Notes: generated by a model not told the origin, from the sequence alone. A DNA stretch of 64,000 bases from Streptomyces tirandamycinicus (GCF_003097515.1 NZ_CP029188.1:6678531-6742530), one strand, 5' to 3'; shown: positions 1 through 8,566, counted from the stretch's first letter. A program made the numbers and translations.

Positions 1-244
1 GCCGGGCGGCCTTCTCCATGGCCCAGCCGGAGTAGATCTTGTACCGGTGGGGCGGGATGCCGAGGATCCCCATCAGCTCCCGCAGCGCCTCGCGGTCTTC
101 GGCGATGTCGTCCGCGAGCCGTCGCAGTTCGCTCGCGCGTGGCGACGAACGGTGGGTGCGGGCGATACGCCGGGCGAGTTCGACCCCGGACGTGGCGCCC
201 GAGAGGTGGTCGTTGAGATAGATGCGGAGGGCGTCTCGGTGCAC
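1..244 (-). CDS. Partial small conserved protein of unknown function
   Basis: The left window edge cuts this leftward gene. Eighty-one codons are visible and the frame stays open to the edge. The start is a GTG at 244 with GGAG eight bases upstream. The visible protein begins VHRDALRIYLNDHLSG and continues with ELARRIARTH and a charged stretch DDIAEDREAL. It looks helical and has no signal peptide or membrane segment. I recall similar small uncharacterised proteins in Streptomyces, but no function is known to me. It is divergent from the SDR gene that starts at 573. Codon use matches the neighbouring genes. Confidence 0.72.
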   Translation of the reverse strand, partial: MHRDALRIYLNDHLSGATSGVELARRIARTHRSSPRASELRRLADDIAEDREALRELMGILGIPPHRYKIYSGWAMEKAAR

Positions 245-572
245 GGAATCTGCTCCAGGTCGTCTGGGCGCGGCGAGGCGCCGCACGGGTATCGACGGAA
301 CTGCCTCTGGGGCCGGACGCCTCGCGGCGAGCGGGCCGCCCGGTTCTCTTGGTCATCTCTTCCGCCGGCGTCCGCGGGCCTCACGCCGGGTACCCACCGT
401 CGCCCGTTCGGCGTCATACCGGGCCGGGACGGCCGTGGGCGGTTTGGCGCCCTGATACCGGGGCAACCGCCGGGTGCCCCGGGAGCGCGACGAGCCGGGC
501 ATGCTCCCGCCGGTATGCGTCCGTCCGTGAGGCGACCGGGAAGGGCTCGTACGACTCGAGAGGATGAACGTC
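245..572. other. Divergent intergenic region
   Basis: This 328-base stretch separates two divergent genes and should hold both promoters. GGGTAC at 388-393 resembles a SigB-type -10 box, but no GTTT-like partner lies at the right distance. I see no convincing promoter, gene or RNA here. Confidence 0.5.
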
Positions 573-1463
573 ATGGCAGCGAGGAATCCCGAGCGGCGCG
601 ACCCTGTCACCGCTCACCCGCAGCCGGAATTCCCTGATCAGAAGCAGGCCCATCCCGGATGGACGGGGCCCATGGATCCGCCCCCGGACCACGGCGAGTC
701 GTCCTACGTGGGACACGGCCTGCTTCAGGACCGCGCGTCGGTGGTGACCGGCGGCGATTCGGGCATCGGCAGGGCTGTCGCACTGGCCTACGCGCGCGAG
801 GGTGCCGACGTGCTCTTCACATATCTCCCGGAGGAGGAGGGGGATGCCCGTGAGACGGCCCGGCTCGTGGAGGAGGCGGGCCGCAGGGCGGTGGCGGTGA
901 GCTGCGACATCCGTGAGGAGGCCCAGTGCCGGGCCCTGATCGAACGGGCCGTCGAGGAGTTCGGCCGCATCGACGTCCTGGTCAACAACGCCGCGTATCA
1001 GATGTCGCAGCCGGACGGTATCGGCGCGATCTCGACGGAGCAGTTCGACCGGGTGATGCGGACCAACCTCTACGGCATGTTCTGGCTGTCGCAGTCGGCC
1101 CTGCCGCACATCCCCCGGGGCGGCAGCATCATCAACACCACCTCCGTGCAGGCGTACAAGCCCAGTCCGCACCTACTGGACTACGCGATGAGCAAGGGCG
1201 CGATCGTGACCTTCACCCAAGGGCTGGCCCGGATGGTCGCCGAGGACGGTGTGCGGGTGAACGCCGTCGCGCCGGGGCCGGTGTGGACGCCGCTGATCCC
1301 GGCGACGATGCCCGACACCCGGGAATTCGGTGAGCAGTCTCCGCTCGGCAGGCCGGCTCAGCCCGTGGAGATGTCGCCGGCATATGTCTTCCTCGCCTCC
1401 GACCGGGCCCGCTTCATCACGGCCGAGATCCTCAACGCCACAGGGGGGACGCCGCTGCCCTGA
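573..1463 (+). CDS. SDR family oxidoreductase, YghA/YhdF-like
   Basis: This is an NAD(P)-dependent short-chain dehydrogenase of the long SDR type often annotated as a general-stress oxidoreductase (YghA/YhdF/YdaD group). The 296-residue protein has an N-terminal extension of about 50 residues with HPGWTGPMDPPPDHGE, which is typical of that group. The cofactor motif TGGDSGIG is at residues 59-66, NNA at 138-140, and the catalytic set is Ser191, Tyr204 and Lys208 (YAMSK). I chose ATG 573 because GAGAGG lies nine bases upstream. The ATG at 564 would sit directly on that Shine-Dalgarno sequence. The gene is convergent with the esterase gene at 1679. The substrate is unknown. Confidence 0.93.
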   Translation: MAARNPERRDPVTAHPQPEFPDQKQAHPGWTGPMDPPPDHGESSYVGHGLLQDRASVVTGGDSGIGRAVALAYAREGADVLFTYLPEEEGDARETARLVEEAGRRAVAVSCDIREEAQCRALIERAVEEFGRIDVLVNNAAYQMSQPDGIGAISTEQFDRVMRTNLYGMFWLSQSALPHIPRGGSIINTTSVQAYKPSPHLLDYAMSKGAIVTFTQGLARMVAEDGVRVNAVAPGPVWTPLIPATMPDTREFGEQSPLGRPAQPVEMSPAYVFLASDRARFITAEILNATGGTPLP

Positions 1464-1605
1464 GACGTCCTCGATGGGACACGACGGCGTTCTCCCGGCA
1501 CTGGCTGAGGGCAACCGGGCAGCACGGCGCAAGTCGGCTACACCATGCGTGGAGCGGAAAGGCGCGGGCGGTCAGGGGAAGCGAGCGTCACACACCATGG
1601 CCGCG

Positions 1606-1642
1606 TGGGCACCGGTCGCCGGCGGACACGACCGGGTGCCCA
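1606..1642. terminator. Candidate bidirectional hairpin
   Basis: The arms TGGGCACCGGT (1606-1616) and ACCGGGTGCCCA (1631-1642) pair with one bulged G. The hairpin lies between the convergent SDR and esterase genes. There is no U-tract, as is common in Streptomyces. Confidence 0.45.
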
Positions 1643-1678
1643 CTGCCCCGACGGCCGTGCCGCCGGGGCGGATCCGGG

Positions 1679-3181
1679 TCAGGAGGGGCAGCCGGAGTCG
1701 GCGATCACGAAGTAGCCGGGGGAGGTCTCCTCCAGGGTGTGGGTGACGTAGACGTTGTAGAGACCCATGTTCTGCCCGGAGCCGTTGGCGTAGACCGTGC
1801 CCTGGATCTGATGGGCACGGCCCGCGGCCACATGGTTGTAGTTGTTGTCGGTGTGGCAGGCGTGAGGCGCGCCGGTCGTCGTGGCCTGCACCGGAGCCGA
1901 CGGTGCGCCTGCGGCGCCCGCCCCGTCCACGGCCGAGACGGTGTACGTGTAGGTCGTACCGGGGGAGAGGCCGGAGTCGGTGAAGGAGGTCGACGGCGCC
2001 GTGCCGGCCACGGCCCCGTCGCGGAGGACCCGGTACGACGCCGCACCCGACACGGCGCCCCACGTCAGGGAGACCGACGAGTCCCCGACTGCGGTGACCG
2101 CCGGTGCGGACGGAGCGGGAAGCGTGCCGCCGCCGTCGGGAGCGCCGAGTCCCCAGGTCCGGCCGATCCAGTAGGAGCCGCAGATGTTCGCGTCCAGCAC
2201 ATAGGCGCCGGCGGTCCCGCACTGGGCTTCCCCGCTGCCCGGATCGACGGGCTGACCGTGCCCCATGCCGGTCAGGCTGTACGACTCCACCACGGCCCGG
2301 CCGCCGCCGTCCCGGTACACCTTGTGCGGATACCCCTGCACCGTGCCCTCGGCGTCCGCGACCGCGTCGGTCCCGTGCACGTCGGTCCACTGCTCGACGA
2401 GCTCGGTCATGTTCCTCGGAGCCACGGTGCCGTCGGCGGTGCCGTGCCACACGGCCATCACCGGATACGGGCCCCGGTAGGACGGGTACGCCGCCCGGAC
2501 CTTGTCGCCCCACTGCCGTGCGCCGAGGTCGGAACCCGGGCTCATGCAGCCGAACGCCGCGGCGACGGTACGGGCGCAGTCGAAGGGCACACCGGCCACG
2601 ACCGCAGCCCCGGCGAAGACGTCCGGGTACGAGGCGGCCATGACGGCGGTCATCGCACCACCGGCCGACAGCCCCGTCACATACACCCGGGAGCGGTCCG
2701 TGCCGTGGTCGGCGGCCATCCGGTCGACCATCTGCTTCACGGACAGCGCTTCGCCCTGGCCGCGTGAGAAGTCGCCCGACTGGAACCAGTTGAAGCAGGA
2801 GTTGGCGTTGTTGGCGGACCGCTGCTGCGGCAGCACGAGCGCGAAGCCCCAAGTGTCGGCCCAGCGCGTCCAGCCCGTCTCGTCGTCGTACGCGGCGGCC
2901 GACTGGGTGCAGCCGTGCAGTGCGACCACGAGCGGCCGGTCGGACGGCAGCCCGTCGGGGACGTACCGGAACATCCGCAGACCGCCGGGGTTGGAGCCGA
3001 AGCCGGTCACCTCCGTCAGGCTCGCTGCCTGCGCCGGAGCGGGCAGCAGCGCCACGAGGAGGGCGAACAGCGACAGGAGCACACCCCTGGCCGTCCGGGC
3101 GAGCGGGCGTGGCGGACGACCCGCGCGCCCGCGGACGGGCCGGGGCCTGACGGTGAGGAAGCCTTTGGGAGGTGGATTCAT
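1679..3181 (-). CDS. Secreted PHB-depolymerase-type esterase with FnIII and C-terminal substrate-binding domain
   Basis: This 500-residue extracellular carboxylesterase belongs to the poly(3-hydroxybutyrate) depolymerase family (Esterase_phd). A basic N-region, a hydrophobic core around residues 33-47 and PAQA form a Sec signal peptide. The alpha/beta-hydrolase domain has VALHGCTQ as the oxyanion region, the nucleophile at about Ser172 in GLSAGG, Asp in WHGTADGT and His in GMGHGQP. A fibronectin III linker follows (VTAVGDSSVSLTWGAV). The last 60 residues (CHTDNNYNHVAAGRAH to C-terminal CPS) resemble the substrate-binding domain of short-chain-length PHB depolymerases. ATG 3181 was chosen because GAAGG precedes it and the signal peptide starts there. 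Likely substrates are PHB granules or related polyesters; this is inferred from the family. Confidence 0.92.
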   Translation of the reverse strand: MNPPPKGFLTVRPRPVRGRAGRPPRPLARTARGVLLSLFALLVALLPAPAQAASLTEVTGFGSNPGGLRMFRYVPDGLPSDRPLVVALHGCTQSAAAYDDETGWTRWADTWGFALVLPQQRSANNANSCFNWFQSGDFSRGQGEALSVKQMVDRMAADHGTDRSRVYVTGLSAGGAMTAVMAASYPDVFAGAAVVAGVPFDCARTVAAAFGCMSPGSDLGARQWGDKVRAAYPSYRGPYPVMAVWHGTADGTVAPRNMTELVEQWTDVHGTDAVADAEGTVQGYPHKVYRDGGGRAVVESYSLTGMGHGQPVDPGSGEAQCGTAGAYVLDANICGSYWIGRTWGLGAPDGGGTLPAPSAPAVTAVGDSSVSLTWGAVSGAASYRVLRDGAVAGTAPSTSFTDSGLSPGTTYTYTVSAVDGAGAAGAPSAPVQATTTGAPHACHTDNNYNHVAAGRAHQIQGTVYANGSGQNMGLYNVYVTHTLEETSPGYFVIADSGCPS

Positions 3182-3690
3182 GGCGCCGCCTTCGTCGTTC
3201 GGCTGGACGGGAGCGGCGGCCGCACCTCGGTGACCCGGTACGGGAGCCGGACGCCGTTGCGCAGCCCCCGGGTTGAGCGGAACGTACGACCGGGGAAACG
3301 GGCCGGTAATGGCGGCAGGCCCCACCCCCTGCGGTCCCGCGATGTGAGCCCTCACCGTTGCCGCCGCGCCCTGACCCGCGCCGGGAACCGAACCACCCCG
3401 TCCACCCGGGTCCGTGCCTAGGCGGTTCCCCGGGGTCCCTCAGACTCAGCGGCGGCTCCTGCGGTCTTCCGGGACTCCTCGGTGGCTTCCGCGGTCCTCC
3501 CGGAACTCATCGGCGGCTCCTCGGCGGCTCCTCGGCGGCTCACCGGGCCGCCGCCGCACGTCCCCGCCCTCCGGCACCGTGTTCGAGTCCCGCGGCGAGA
3601 TGGCAGCATGGCACCTCGCCGCGTGTGCCGGACGGAACGGGCCGGCGCCGCGGTACGCACATCAGTCCGCAAGACCAGAGGGGATGGGCC
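3182..3690. other. Divergent intergenic region with short repeats
   Basis: This region of 509 bases lies between the esterase and the khtT-like gene. It contains imperfect copies of CTCCTCGGTGGCTTCCGCGG-like sequence and an 11-base tandem CGGCGGCTCCT (about 3 copies, 3511-3542). No gene with Streptomyces codon bias was seen. Promoters for both flanking genes should lie here but are not recognisable by eye. Confidence 0.5.
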
Positions 3691-4176
3691 GTGCCTGCCT
3701 CACGGATGAGCACCACGCCGCTGCCCGGCATCGGTGTCCAGTACGACCTCACCACACGTGAACACCGGCATCTGTCGGTGATCGCCCACCGGGACGGCAC
3801 CAGGACGGTGAACGTCTACCGGGCCGACGACCCCGACGCCTGCGCCCAGTCCCTGCACCTCTCGCCGACGGAGACCGCGTCGCTCATCGACGCGCTGATG
3901 CCGGACCACCACAGCCCCACCGTGCTCCACACCACGGACCTCGGACTGGTCGCGGAGCGTATCGAGCTGTCCGCCCACTCGCACTGGAACGGACGGGTAC
4001 TCGGCGAGATGCGGATGCGGACCGACACCGGCGCGTCCGTGGTGGCCGTGCTGCGCAGGGCGGAGGCGATCCCGTCGCCGGCGCCCGACTTCCGCCTCGC
4101 GGGCGGCGACACGCTCATCGTCATCGGTACCCGTGAGGGCGTCGAGGCGGCGGCGGCCCTCCTCGGACGGGAGTGA
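3691..4176 (+). CDS. Cation:proton antiporter regulatory subunit, KhtT-like (TrkA-C domain)
   Basis: This 161-residue soluble protein has an N-terminal beta-rich half (GVQYDLTTREHRHLSVIAH) and a C-terminal RCK_C/TrkA-C domain at about residues 75-158 (ERIELSAHSHWNGRVLGEM, GDTLIVIGTREGVEAA). It matches KhtT, the regulatory subunit of the KhtTU K+/H+ antiporter. The start is GTG 3691 with AGAGGGG seven bases upstream; an in-frame ATG at 3706 is the alternative. Its stop overlaps the start of the antiporter gene as GTGA, so the two are translationally coupled. TrkA-C domains often bind nucleotides such as c-di-AMP; that is family knowledge and is not visible here. Confidence 0.87.
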   Translation: MPASRMSTTPLPGIGVQYDLTTREHRHLSVIAHRDGTRTVNVYRADDPDACAQSLHLSPTETASLIDALMPDHHSPTVLHTTDLGLVAERIELSAHSHWNGRVLGEMRMRTDTGASVVAVLRRAEAIPSPAPDFRLAGGDTLIVIGTREGVEAAAALLGRE

Positions 4177-5633
4177 CCCGCGTGCACTCCGCCCTCTTCC
4201 TGATCGAGTTCGGTGCGATCATCCTCGGCCTCGGCCTGCTGGGCCGTGTCGCCGGCCGCTTCCGGTTCTCCCCGATCCCGCTCTACCTGCTCGCCGGTCT
4301 GGCCTTCGGCGAGGGCGGGCTGCTGCCACTCGGCGCGAGCGAGGAGTTCGTCGCGATCGGCGCCGAGATAGGCGTCATCCTGCTGCTGCTGATGCTGGGC
4401 CTGGAGTACACGGCCAGCGATCTGGTGTCCAACCTCAAGACCCAGTACCCGGCCGGGCTGGTCGACTTCGTCCTCAACGCCGTGCCCGGCGCCGTCGCGG
4501 CGCTGCTGCTCGGATGGGGGCCGGTGGCGGCGGTGGTCCTGGCCGGCGTCACCTGGATCTCGTCCTCCGGTGTCATCGCCAAGGTCATGGGCGACCTCGG
4601 GCGGATCGGCAACCGCGAGACGCCGGTGATCCTGAGCATCCTCGTCCTGGAGGACCTGGCGATGGCGGTCTATCTGCCGATCGTCACGGCCCTGCTGGCG
4701 GGGGTGGGCCTCGCCGCGGGCAGCATCACCCTCGCGATCGCCCTCGGTGTGGCCGGAGTGGTGCTCTTCGTGGCGCTGCGCTACGGCAGGGTCATCTCGC
4801 GCTTCGTCTCCAGCGACGACCCGGAGAAGCTGCTGCTGGTCGTCCTGGGGCTGACGCTGCTGGTCGCGGGTATCGCCCAGCAACTGCAGGTCTCCGCCGC
4901 GGTCGGCGCGTTCCTCGTCGGCATCGCCCTGTCCGGCGAGGTCGCCGAGGGCGCCCACACGCTGCTCAGCCCGCTGCGGGATCTGTTCGCGGCCGTCTTC
5001 TTCGTCTTCTTCGGCCTGCACACCGACCCCGCCAGCATCCCGCCGGTCATCCTGCCGGCGTTCGCCCTGGCCGTCGTCACGGCCTGCACCAAGGTCGCGA
5101 CCGGCTACTGGGCCGCCAGGCGGGCCGGGGTCGGTGTCAGGGGACGCTGGCGCGCGGGCGGCACGCTGGTGGCCCGGGGCGAGTTCTCCATCGTCATCGC
5201 CGGCCTGGCCGTCACCGCCGGCATCGAACCGGCACTGGGCCCGCTCGCCACCGCGTACGTCCTCATCCTCGTCGTCGTCGGCCCCCTCACCGCCCGCTAC
5301 ACCGAGCCCCTCGCCGCCCGCCTCAGCCGGCTGACCGGGCCCGGTGAACCGTCGGGGGCGGCTCCGGCGGTACGGCGGACTCCGGAGCCGGTCACCCATG
5401 GTCCGGTCACCCATGGTCCGGCCGGCGCATCCGTGACGGCCCGCGACGCGGGGCCGGACCGGGAGGTGCCGCGGGACGCGGCGGAAGCCCGGGAGGCGCT
5501 GGCGGCCCACGATGCGGTGGACCGCGACTCGGTGGACCGCGACTTGGTGGTGGATCGTGGTGCGGAGCCGGACCGGGAGGCACTGGCGGATCCCGAGGCA
5601 CTGCGGGACCGGGACGCCGTGGACCGCGCCTGA
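4173..5633 (+). CDS. Monovalent cation:proton antiporter, KhtU/KefB-like (CPA2)
   Basis: This 486-residue integral membrane antiporter has about 12 hydrophobic segments between residues 5 and 385. The Na+/H+ exchanger fold is shown by FGEGGLLPLG, LLLLMLGLEYTASDL and AAVGAFLVGIALSGEVAE. It probably exchanges K+ (or NH4+) for H+ under control of the KhtT-like protein encoded just upstream, with which it overlaps by GTGA. There is no fused RCK/TrkA-N domain, which fits a separate regulatory subunit. After residue 390 comes an unusual tail of about 95 residues with a duplicated VTHGP and many Asp/Arg/Glu residues (VDRDSVDRD), probably disordered and cytoplasmic. It is convergent with the MscS gene. 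Confidence 0.9.
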   Translation: MTRVHSALFLIEFGAIILGLGLLGRVAGRFRFSPIPLYLLAGLAFGEGGLLPLGASEEFVAIGAEIGVILLLLMLGLEYTASDLVSNLKTQYPAGLVDFVLNAVPGAVAALLLGWGPVAAVVLAGVTWISSSGVIAKVMGDLGRIGNRETPVILSILVLEDLAMAVYLPIVTALLAGVGLAAGSITLAIALGVAGVVLFVALRYGRVISRFVSSDDPEKLLLVVLGLTLLVAGIAQQLQVSAAVGAFLVGIALSGEVAEGAHTLLSPLRDLFAAVFFVFFGLHTDPASIPPVILPAFALAVVTACTKVATGYWAARRAGVGVRGRWRAGGTLVARGEFSIVIAGLAVTAGIEPALGPLATAYVLILVVVGPLTARYTEPLAARLSRLTGPGEPSGAAPAVRRTPEPVTHGPVTHGPAGASVTARDAGPDREVPRDAAEAREALAAHDAVDRDSVDRDLVVDRGAEPDREALADPEALRDRDAVDRA

Positions 5634-5641
5634 GCGACGGG

Positions 5642-5675
5642 TTGCCCGCGGAACCCTCTTGCCCGCGGAACCCTC
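5642..5675. repeat. 17-bp tandem duplication
   Basis: TTGCCCGCGGAACCCTC occurs twice in direct succession, immediately after the antiporter stop codon and abutting the terminator hairpin. Confidence 0.9.
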
Positions 5676-5708
5676 CGGTGACCCCTGCCGCCCGCCGGGG
5701 TCACCGGA
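5674..5708. terminator. Bidirectional terminator hairpin
   Basis: TCCGGTGACCCC (5674-5685) and GGGGTCACCGGA (5697-5708) form a perfect 12-bp stem with an 11-base loop between the convergent antiporter and MscS genes. Confidence 0.8.
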
Positions 5709-5729
5709 ATCCGCGTCCCGCGGTCGGCG

Positions 5730-6845
5730 TCACACCGGCGGCGTCGGGTTCACCGGCGTGGTCATCGCGTCGGTGGCGAGGCGCGGACCGGGGATCGGCA
5801 ACTCGGGCTGCGGGATCTCCGTCTGGTGCACGGAGACGATGCGCCGGGGCGCGGGCACACTGATGCCTTCCGACCGGTAGCGCCGGTGCAGCCGCTTGAT
5901 GAACTCGTGCCGGATCCGGTACTGGTCGCTGAACTCGCCGACGCCGAGGATCACCGTGAACCCGATCCGGGAGTCGCCGAACGTGTGGAAACGGACGAGG
6001 GGCTCATGGTCGGGCAGGCCGCCCTCGACATCGGCCATGACGCCCTTCACGACCTCGGTCGTGACCCGCTCGACATGCTCGAGGTCGCTGTCGTACCCGA
6101 CCCCCACCTGCACGTTGAGTGACATGTGCTGCTCGGGACGGTGGTAGTTGGTCATATTGGTGCCGGACAGCTTCGTGTTGGGGATGATCACGAGGTTGTC
6201 CGAGAGCGTACGCACGACGGTGTTGCGCCAGTTGATGTCGACGACGTAGCCCTCCTCGCCGCTGCTGAGCTTGATGTAGTGGCCCGGCTGCACCGTGCGG
6301 GAGGCGAGGATGTGCACGCCCGCGAAGAGATTGGCCAGGGTGTCCTGCAGGGCCAGCGCCACCGCCAGACCGCCGACGCCCAGCGCCGTGAGCAATGGCG
6401 CTATGGAGACGCCCAGCGTCTCCAGCATCACCAGGAAGCCCATGGCCAGCACGACGACGCGGGTGATGTTCACGAAGATCGTGGCCGAGCCGGCGACGCC
6501 CGACCTGGACTGCGCCAGGGCCCTCACCATGCCCGCCACGACCCGCGCGGCGGTGACCGTCGCCGCCAGGATCAGCACCGCGGTCAGGGTCAGGGTCACA
6601 TTGCGCCCGACCCGGGCCGTCAGCGGAAGCGCCGAGGCGGCCACCGCCGCGCCGCCGGTCAGCGCGGCCCAGGGGACGATCGTCCGCAGCCCGTCGACGA
6701 TGATGTCGTCGCCGCTCCACTTCGTTCTCCCGGCCCGTACCCCGAGCCATCTCAGGATCACCCGGAGCAGCAGGGCGGCCGCCGTGCCGGCCGCCAGTGC
6801 GATACCGGCGACGATCAGGTCGTGCAGGGTGAGGGCACGGGTCAC
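5730..6845 (-). CDS. MscS-family mechanosensitive ion channel
   Basis: This 371-residue small-conductance mechanosensitive channel has four or five N-terminal hydrophobic helices, starting with residues 8-27. The pore-lining helix and its follow-on are recognised by GVGGLAVALAL and ALQDTLANLFAG. The MscS beta domain (INWRNTVVRTLSDNLVIIPN) comes next, then the alpha/beta C-terminal domain ending in RRIVSVHQTEI. It releases solutes on membrane tension, which fits its position next to a K+/H+ antiporter. I chose the GTG at 6845 because GGGAGG stands six bases upstream and the protein then starts VTRALTLHDLIVAG. A longer ATG start would add an unlikely basic extension. Confidence 0.92.
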   Translation of the reverse strand: MTRALTLHDLIVAGIALAAGTAAALLLRVILRWLGVRAGRTKWSGDDIIVDGLRTIVPWAALTGGAAVAASALPLTARVGRNVTLTLTAVLILAATVTAARVVAGMVRALAQSRSGVAGSATIFVNITRVVVLAMGFLVMLETLGVSIAPLLTALGVGGLAVALALQDTLANLFAGVHILASRTVQPGHYIKLSSGEEGYVVDINWRNTVVRTLSDNLVIIPNTKLSGTNMTNYHRPEQHMSLNVQVGVGYDSDLEHVERVTTEVVKGVMADVEGGLPDHEPLVRFHTFGDSRIGFTVILGVGEFSDQYRIRHEFIKRLHRRYRSEGISVPAPRRIVSVHQTEIPQPELPIPGPRLATDAMTTPVNPTPPV

Positions 6846-7308
6846 CGCGCACCTCCCGGTACGGGGGAGGGGGTGCGGGCGGTTGTGTCTGCCGCTCCGG
6901 ACGGGATGTGAAGTGTCGTCACGAGCCACCTGTGCGTGTCGGGGAATGCAGCTGCGCGCCGCGCACGGCCGTTCGGATCCGTCCGGCGCGACGGTTCATC
7001 CTGCCGCATCTGTCGGATCGTCATATGACCGGGCCCCGGTGTTTCGCCCCTGCCCTGCGGCGGTTCCATGAGCGCGGGGCCGGGTCCACGACCCGGTTCA
7101 CGGCTCGGCCTACCCGCATCGCAGCCCCGGTCCGCACCCGGCCCCAGGCCTCGGGCGGCACCTCCGGTGAGCCGGGCGCCGCCCTTCGCCCTGCCGCGAC
7201 GGTGTGTGACCGGTCCGTGCCGATCCGCCTATACCGCGGCGCCGGTGCGCGACTGTCCGGGCACCCGGGGTGACCATGAGTGCCGGAGGCTCCGGCGCCG
7301 TGTGATGC

Positions 7309-7341
7309 CGGACATAGGAGGTGCGTCACGTCCTATGTCCG
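7309..7341. promoter_or_regulatory. Inverted repeat, possible operator
   Basis: CGGACATAGGA and TCCTATGTCCG form a perfect 11-bp inverted repeat around an 11-base centre (GGTGCGTCACG). The core CGGACAT recurs about 56 bases downstream. It lies roughly 240 bases before the SLT gene and upstream of its leader. It may be an operator or a short RNA hairpin; no known regulator site is recognised. Confidence 0.55.
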
Positions 7342-7435
7342 ATAGTGGTGGTCGGTGGCGGGCGACCTCCGGATAGCGCCCTTCCGCCATGAAATCGGAC
7401 ATTTCTCCGTAGAGCGGTAGTACGTCACATTTTTG

Positions 7436-7545
7436 CGTTCGGTCGGGGGGACCCTCCACGATGGCTGACGTTCCGGGGAGTGAGTGCCGGGCCGAGCGGG
7501 TCGCCATCCCGCGCCGAACGCTCAGCTCTGCCGAACCGCCCTTCG
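7436..7545 (+). promoter_or_regulatory. Candidate ydaO-type (c-di-AMP) riboswitch leader
   Basis: The leader before the SLT gene contains GGGGGGACCC, then GGGGAGTGAGT, then CCGAACGCTCAGCTCTGCC. These occur in the order and rough spacing of the conserved blocks of the ydaO-yuaA c-di-AMP riboswitch (GGGGACCC, GGGGTGAAT, CCGAACCCG.CAGCT). It is established for Streptomyces coelicolor that rpfA and several swl muralytic genes carry this leader. The boundaries are approximate and the match is by eye only. A covariance-model search would decide. Confidence 0.45.
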
Positions 7546-7582
7546 GTTCCTCCCCACGCAGTCCATCATGGGAGTCCCCCGC

Positions 7583-8128
7583 ATGACCGTTCGTACGCAG
7601 TCCACCGCCGGCCGCATCGCCCGCCTCCGCAAGCTCTCCGTCGCCGGCATCGCCACCGCGGGTGCCGCGGCAGCGGCCCTCACGCTGGCCCCGTCGCCGG
7701 CGCACGCCGTCGAGCAGGGTTCGGCCGGCCTCGCGACCAGTGGGGCTGTGGCGGCCGAGGCTCCGGCGAAGAAGGAGCAGAAGGCGAAGAAGGGGCAGAA
7801 GCAGTACAAGGACAACCTCGACGGCTGGATCCGTGAGGCCCTGGACGTGATGAAGTCCGAGGGCATCCCGGGCAGCTACGAGGGTCTGCACCGCAACATC
7901 ATGCGTGAGTCCGGCGGCAACCCGAACGCGCAGAACAACTGGGACGTCAACGCCCAGAACGGCACCCCGTCCAAGGGCCTGCTGCAGGTCATCAAGCCCA
8001 CCTTCGACGCCTACCACGTCGACGGCACCGAGCGCGATATGACGGACCCGGTCGCCAACCTCACCGCTGCCGCCAACTACGCCGCCGACCGCTACGGCTC
8101 CATCGACAACGTCGACTCCGCCTACTGA
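7583..8128 (+). CDS. Secreted transglycosylase (SLT domain), Swl-like muralytic enzyme
   Basis: This 181-residue cell-wall hydrolase cleaves peptidoglycan glycan strands outside the cell. The signal peptide spans residues 1-42 (basic MTVRTQSTAGRIARLRK, hydrophobic core, PAHA). A Lys/Ala/Glu linker follows (PAKKEQKAKKGQK). The lysozyme-like SLT domain has the catalytic Glu at about residue 109 in MRESGGNPNA, then NGTPSKGLLQVIKPTF and NLTAAANYAADRYG. ATG 7583 has GGGAG eight bases upstream. The order of secretion signal, short linker and C-terminal SLT domain matches the Streptomyces Swl proteins that act in germination and growth. Its long leader probably provides riboswitch control. Confidence 0.9.
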   Translation: MTVRTQSTAGRIARLRKLSVAGIATAGAAAAALTLAPSPAHAVEQGSAGLATSGAVAAEAPAKKEQKAKKGQKQYKDNLDGWIREALDVMKSEGIPGSYEGLHRNIMRESGGNPNAQNNWDVNAQNGTPSKGLLQVIKPTFDAYHVDGTERDMTDPVANLTAAANYAADRYGSIDNVDSAY

Positions 8129-8566
8129 GCCGCGGCCGCCGCGGGCTTTCCCGGGGGCGGACCCGGGCCCGATCGCCCGCCGCAGGTTCCCCACGGCTGA
8201 TCCGCGCCCCTGTCTCCCCGCCACCGCGGCGGATGCGGGGGCGCCCCTGTCGTTCCCGCTCGTTGCCCCTCGGCCCCCTCGTACCCGGTCGGCCCCCTCG
8301 TTGCCCCTCGGCCCCCTCGTACCCGGTCGGCCCCCGCGCTGCCTTCGGCCCCCCGATCCCGCTGGGTCGCCGCGCGTTTCCCGTGACGGCCCGCCGCCCC
8401 CGGGAACGCCGGGGCGGGGTTCCGGCCACCGGTGAACCACGGCGACCGTCCTGTTCTCCCCGATGGCGTCAACGCCTACTGGCAAGGCGTCACTTGCGCC
8501 GCGATGCTGAAGCGTCGTCACGTGCGCACCGGGTGCGCGTGACCACCCGCCTTCACGGGAGTCGCC
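8129..8566. other. Intergenic region with a 38-bp duplication
   Basis: A 438-base gap between two rightward genes. CCGCGG-CCG-CCGCGG right after the SLT stop (8131-8146) could be a weak terminator. A 38-base sequence is duplicated at 8261-8336. No gene was seen. The promoter for the large downstream gene must lie toward 8400-8560. Confidence 0.5.
8261..8336. repeat. 38-bp direct tandem repeat, two copies
   Basis: The unit starts CGTTGCCCCTCGG at 8261 and again at 8299, with near-identical sequence through CCCGGTCGGCCCC. It lies in non-coding DNA. Confidence 0.85.

Larger units (their letters stand above)
6846..7582. other. Long leader/intergenic region of the muralytic enzyme gene
   Basis: These 737 bases lie between the MscS gene and the SLT gene. 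The 3' half holds an 11-bp inverted repeat (7309-7341), a second CGGACAT at about 7397, an A/T-rich patch CACATTTTTG near 7430 that is unusual for this genome, and a riboswitch-like segment to about 7545. The 5' half (6846-7300) shows nothing I can name. Confidence 0.6.

Noticed and set aside
388-393. SigB-type -10 box GGGTAC before the SDR gene
   Set aside because: No GTTT-like -35 lies at 14-16 bases, so it was not listed as a promoter, although a stress role for the SDR is plausible.
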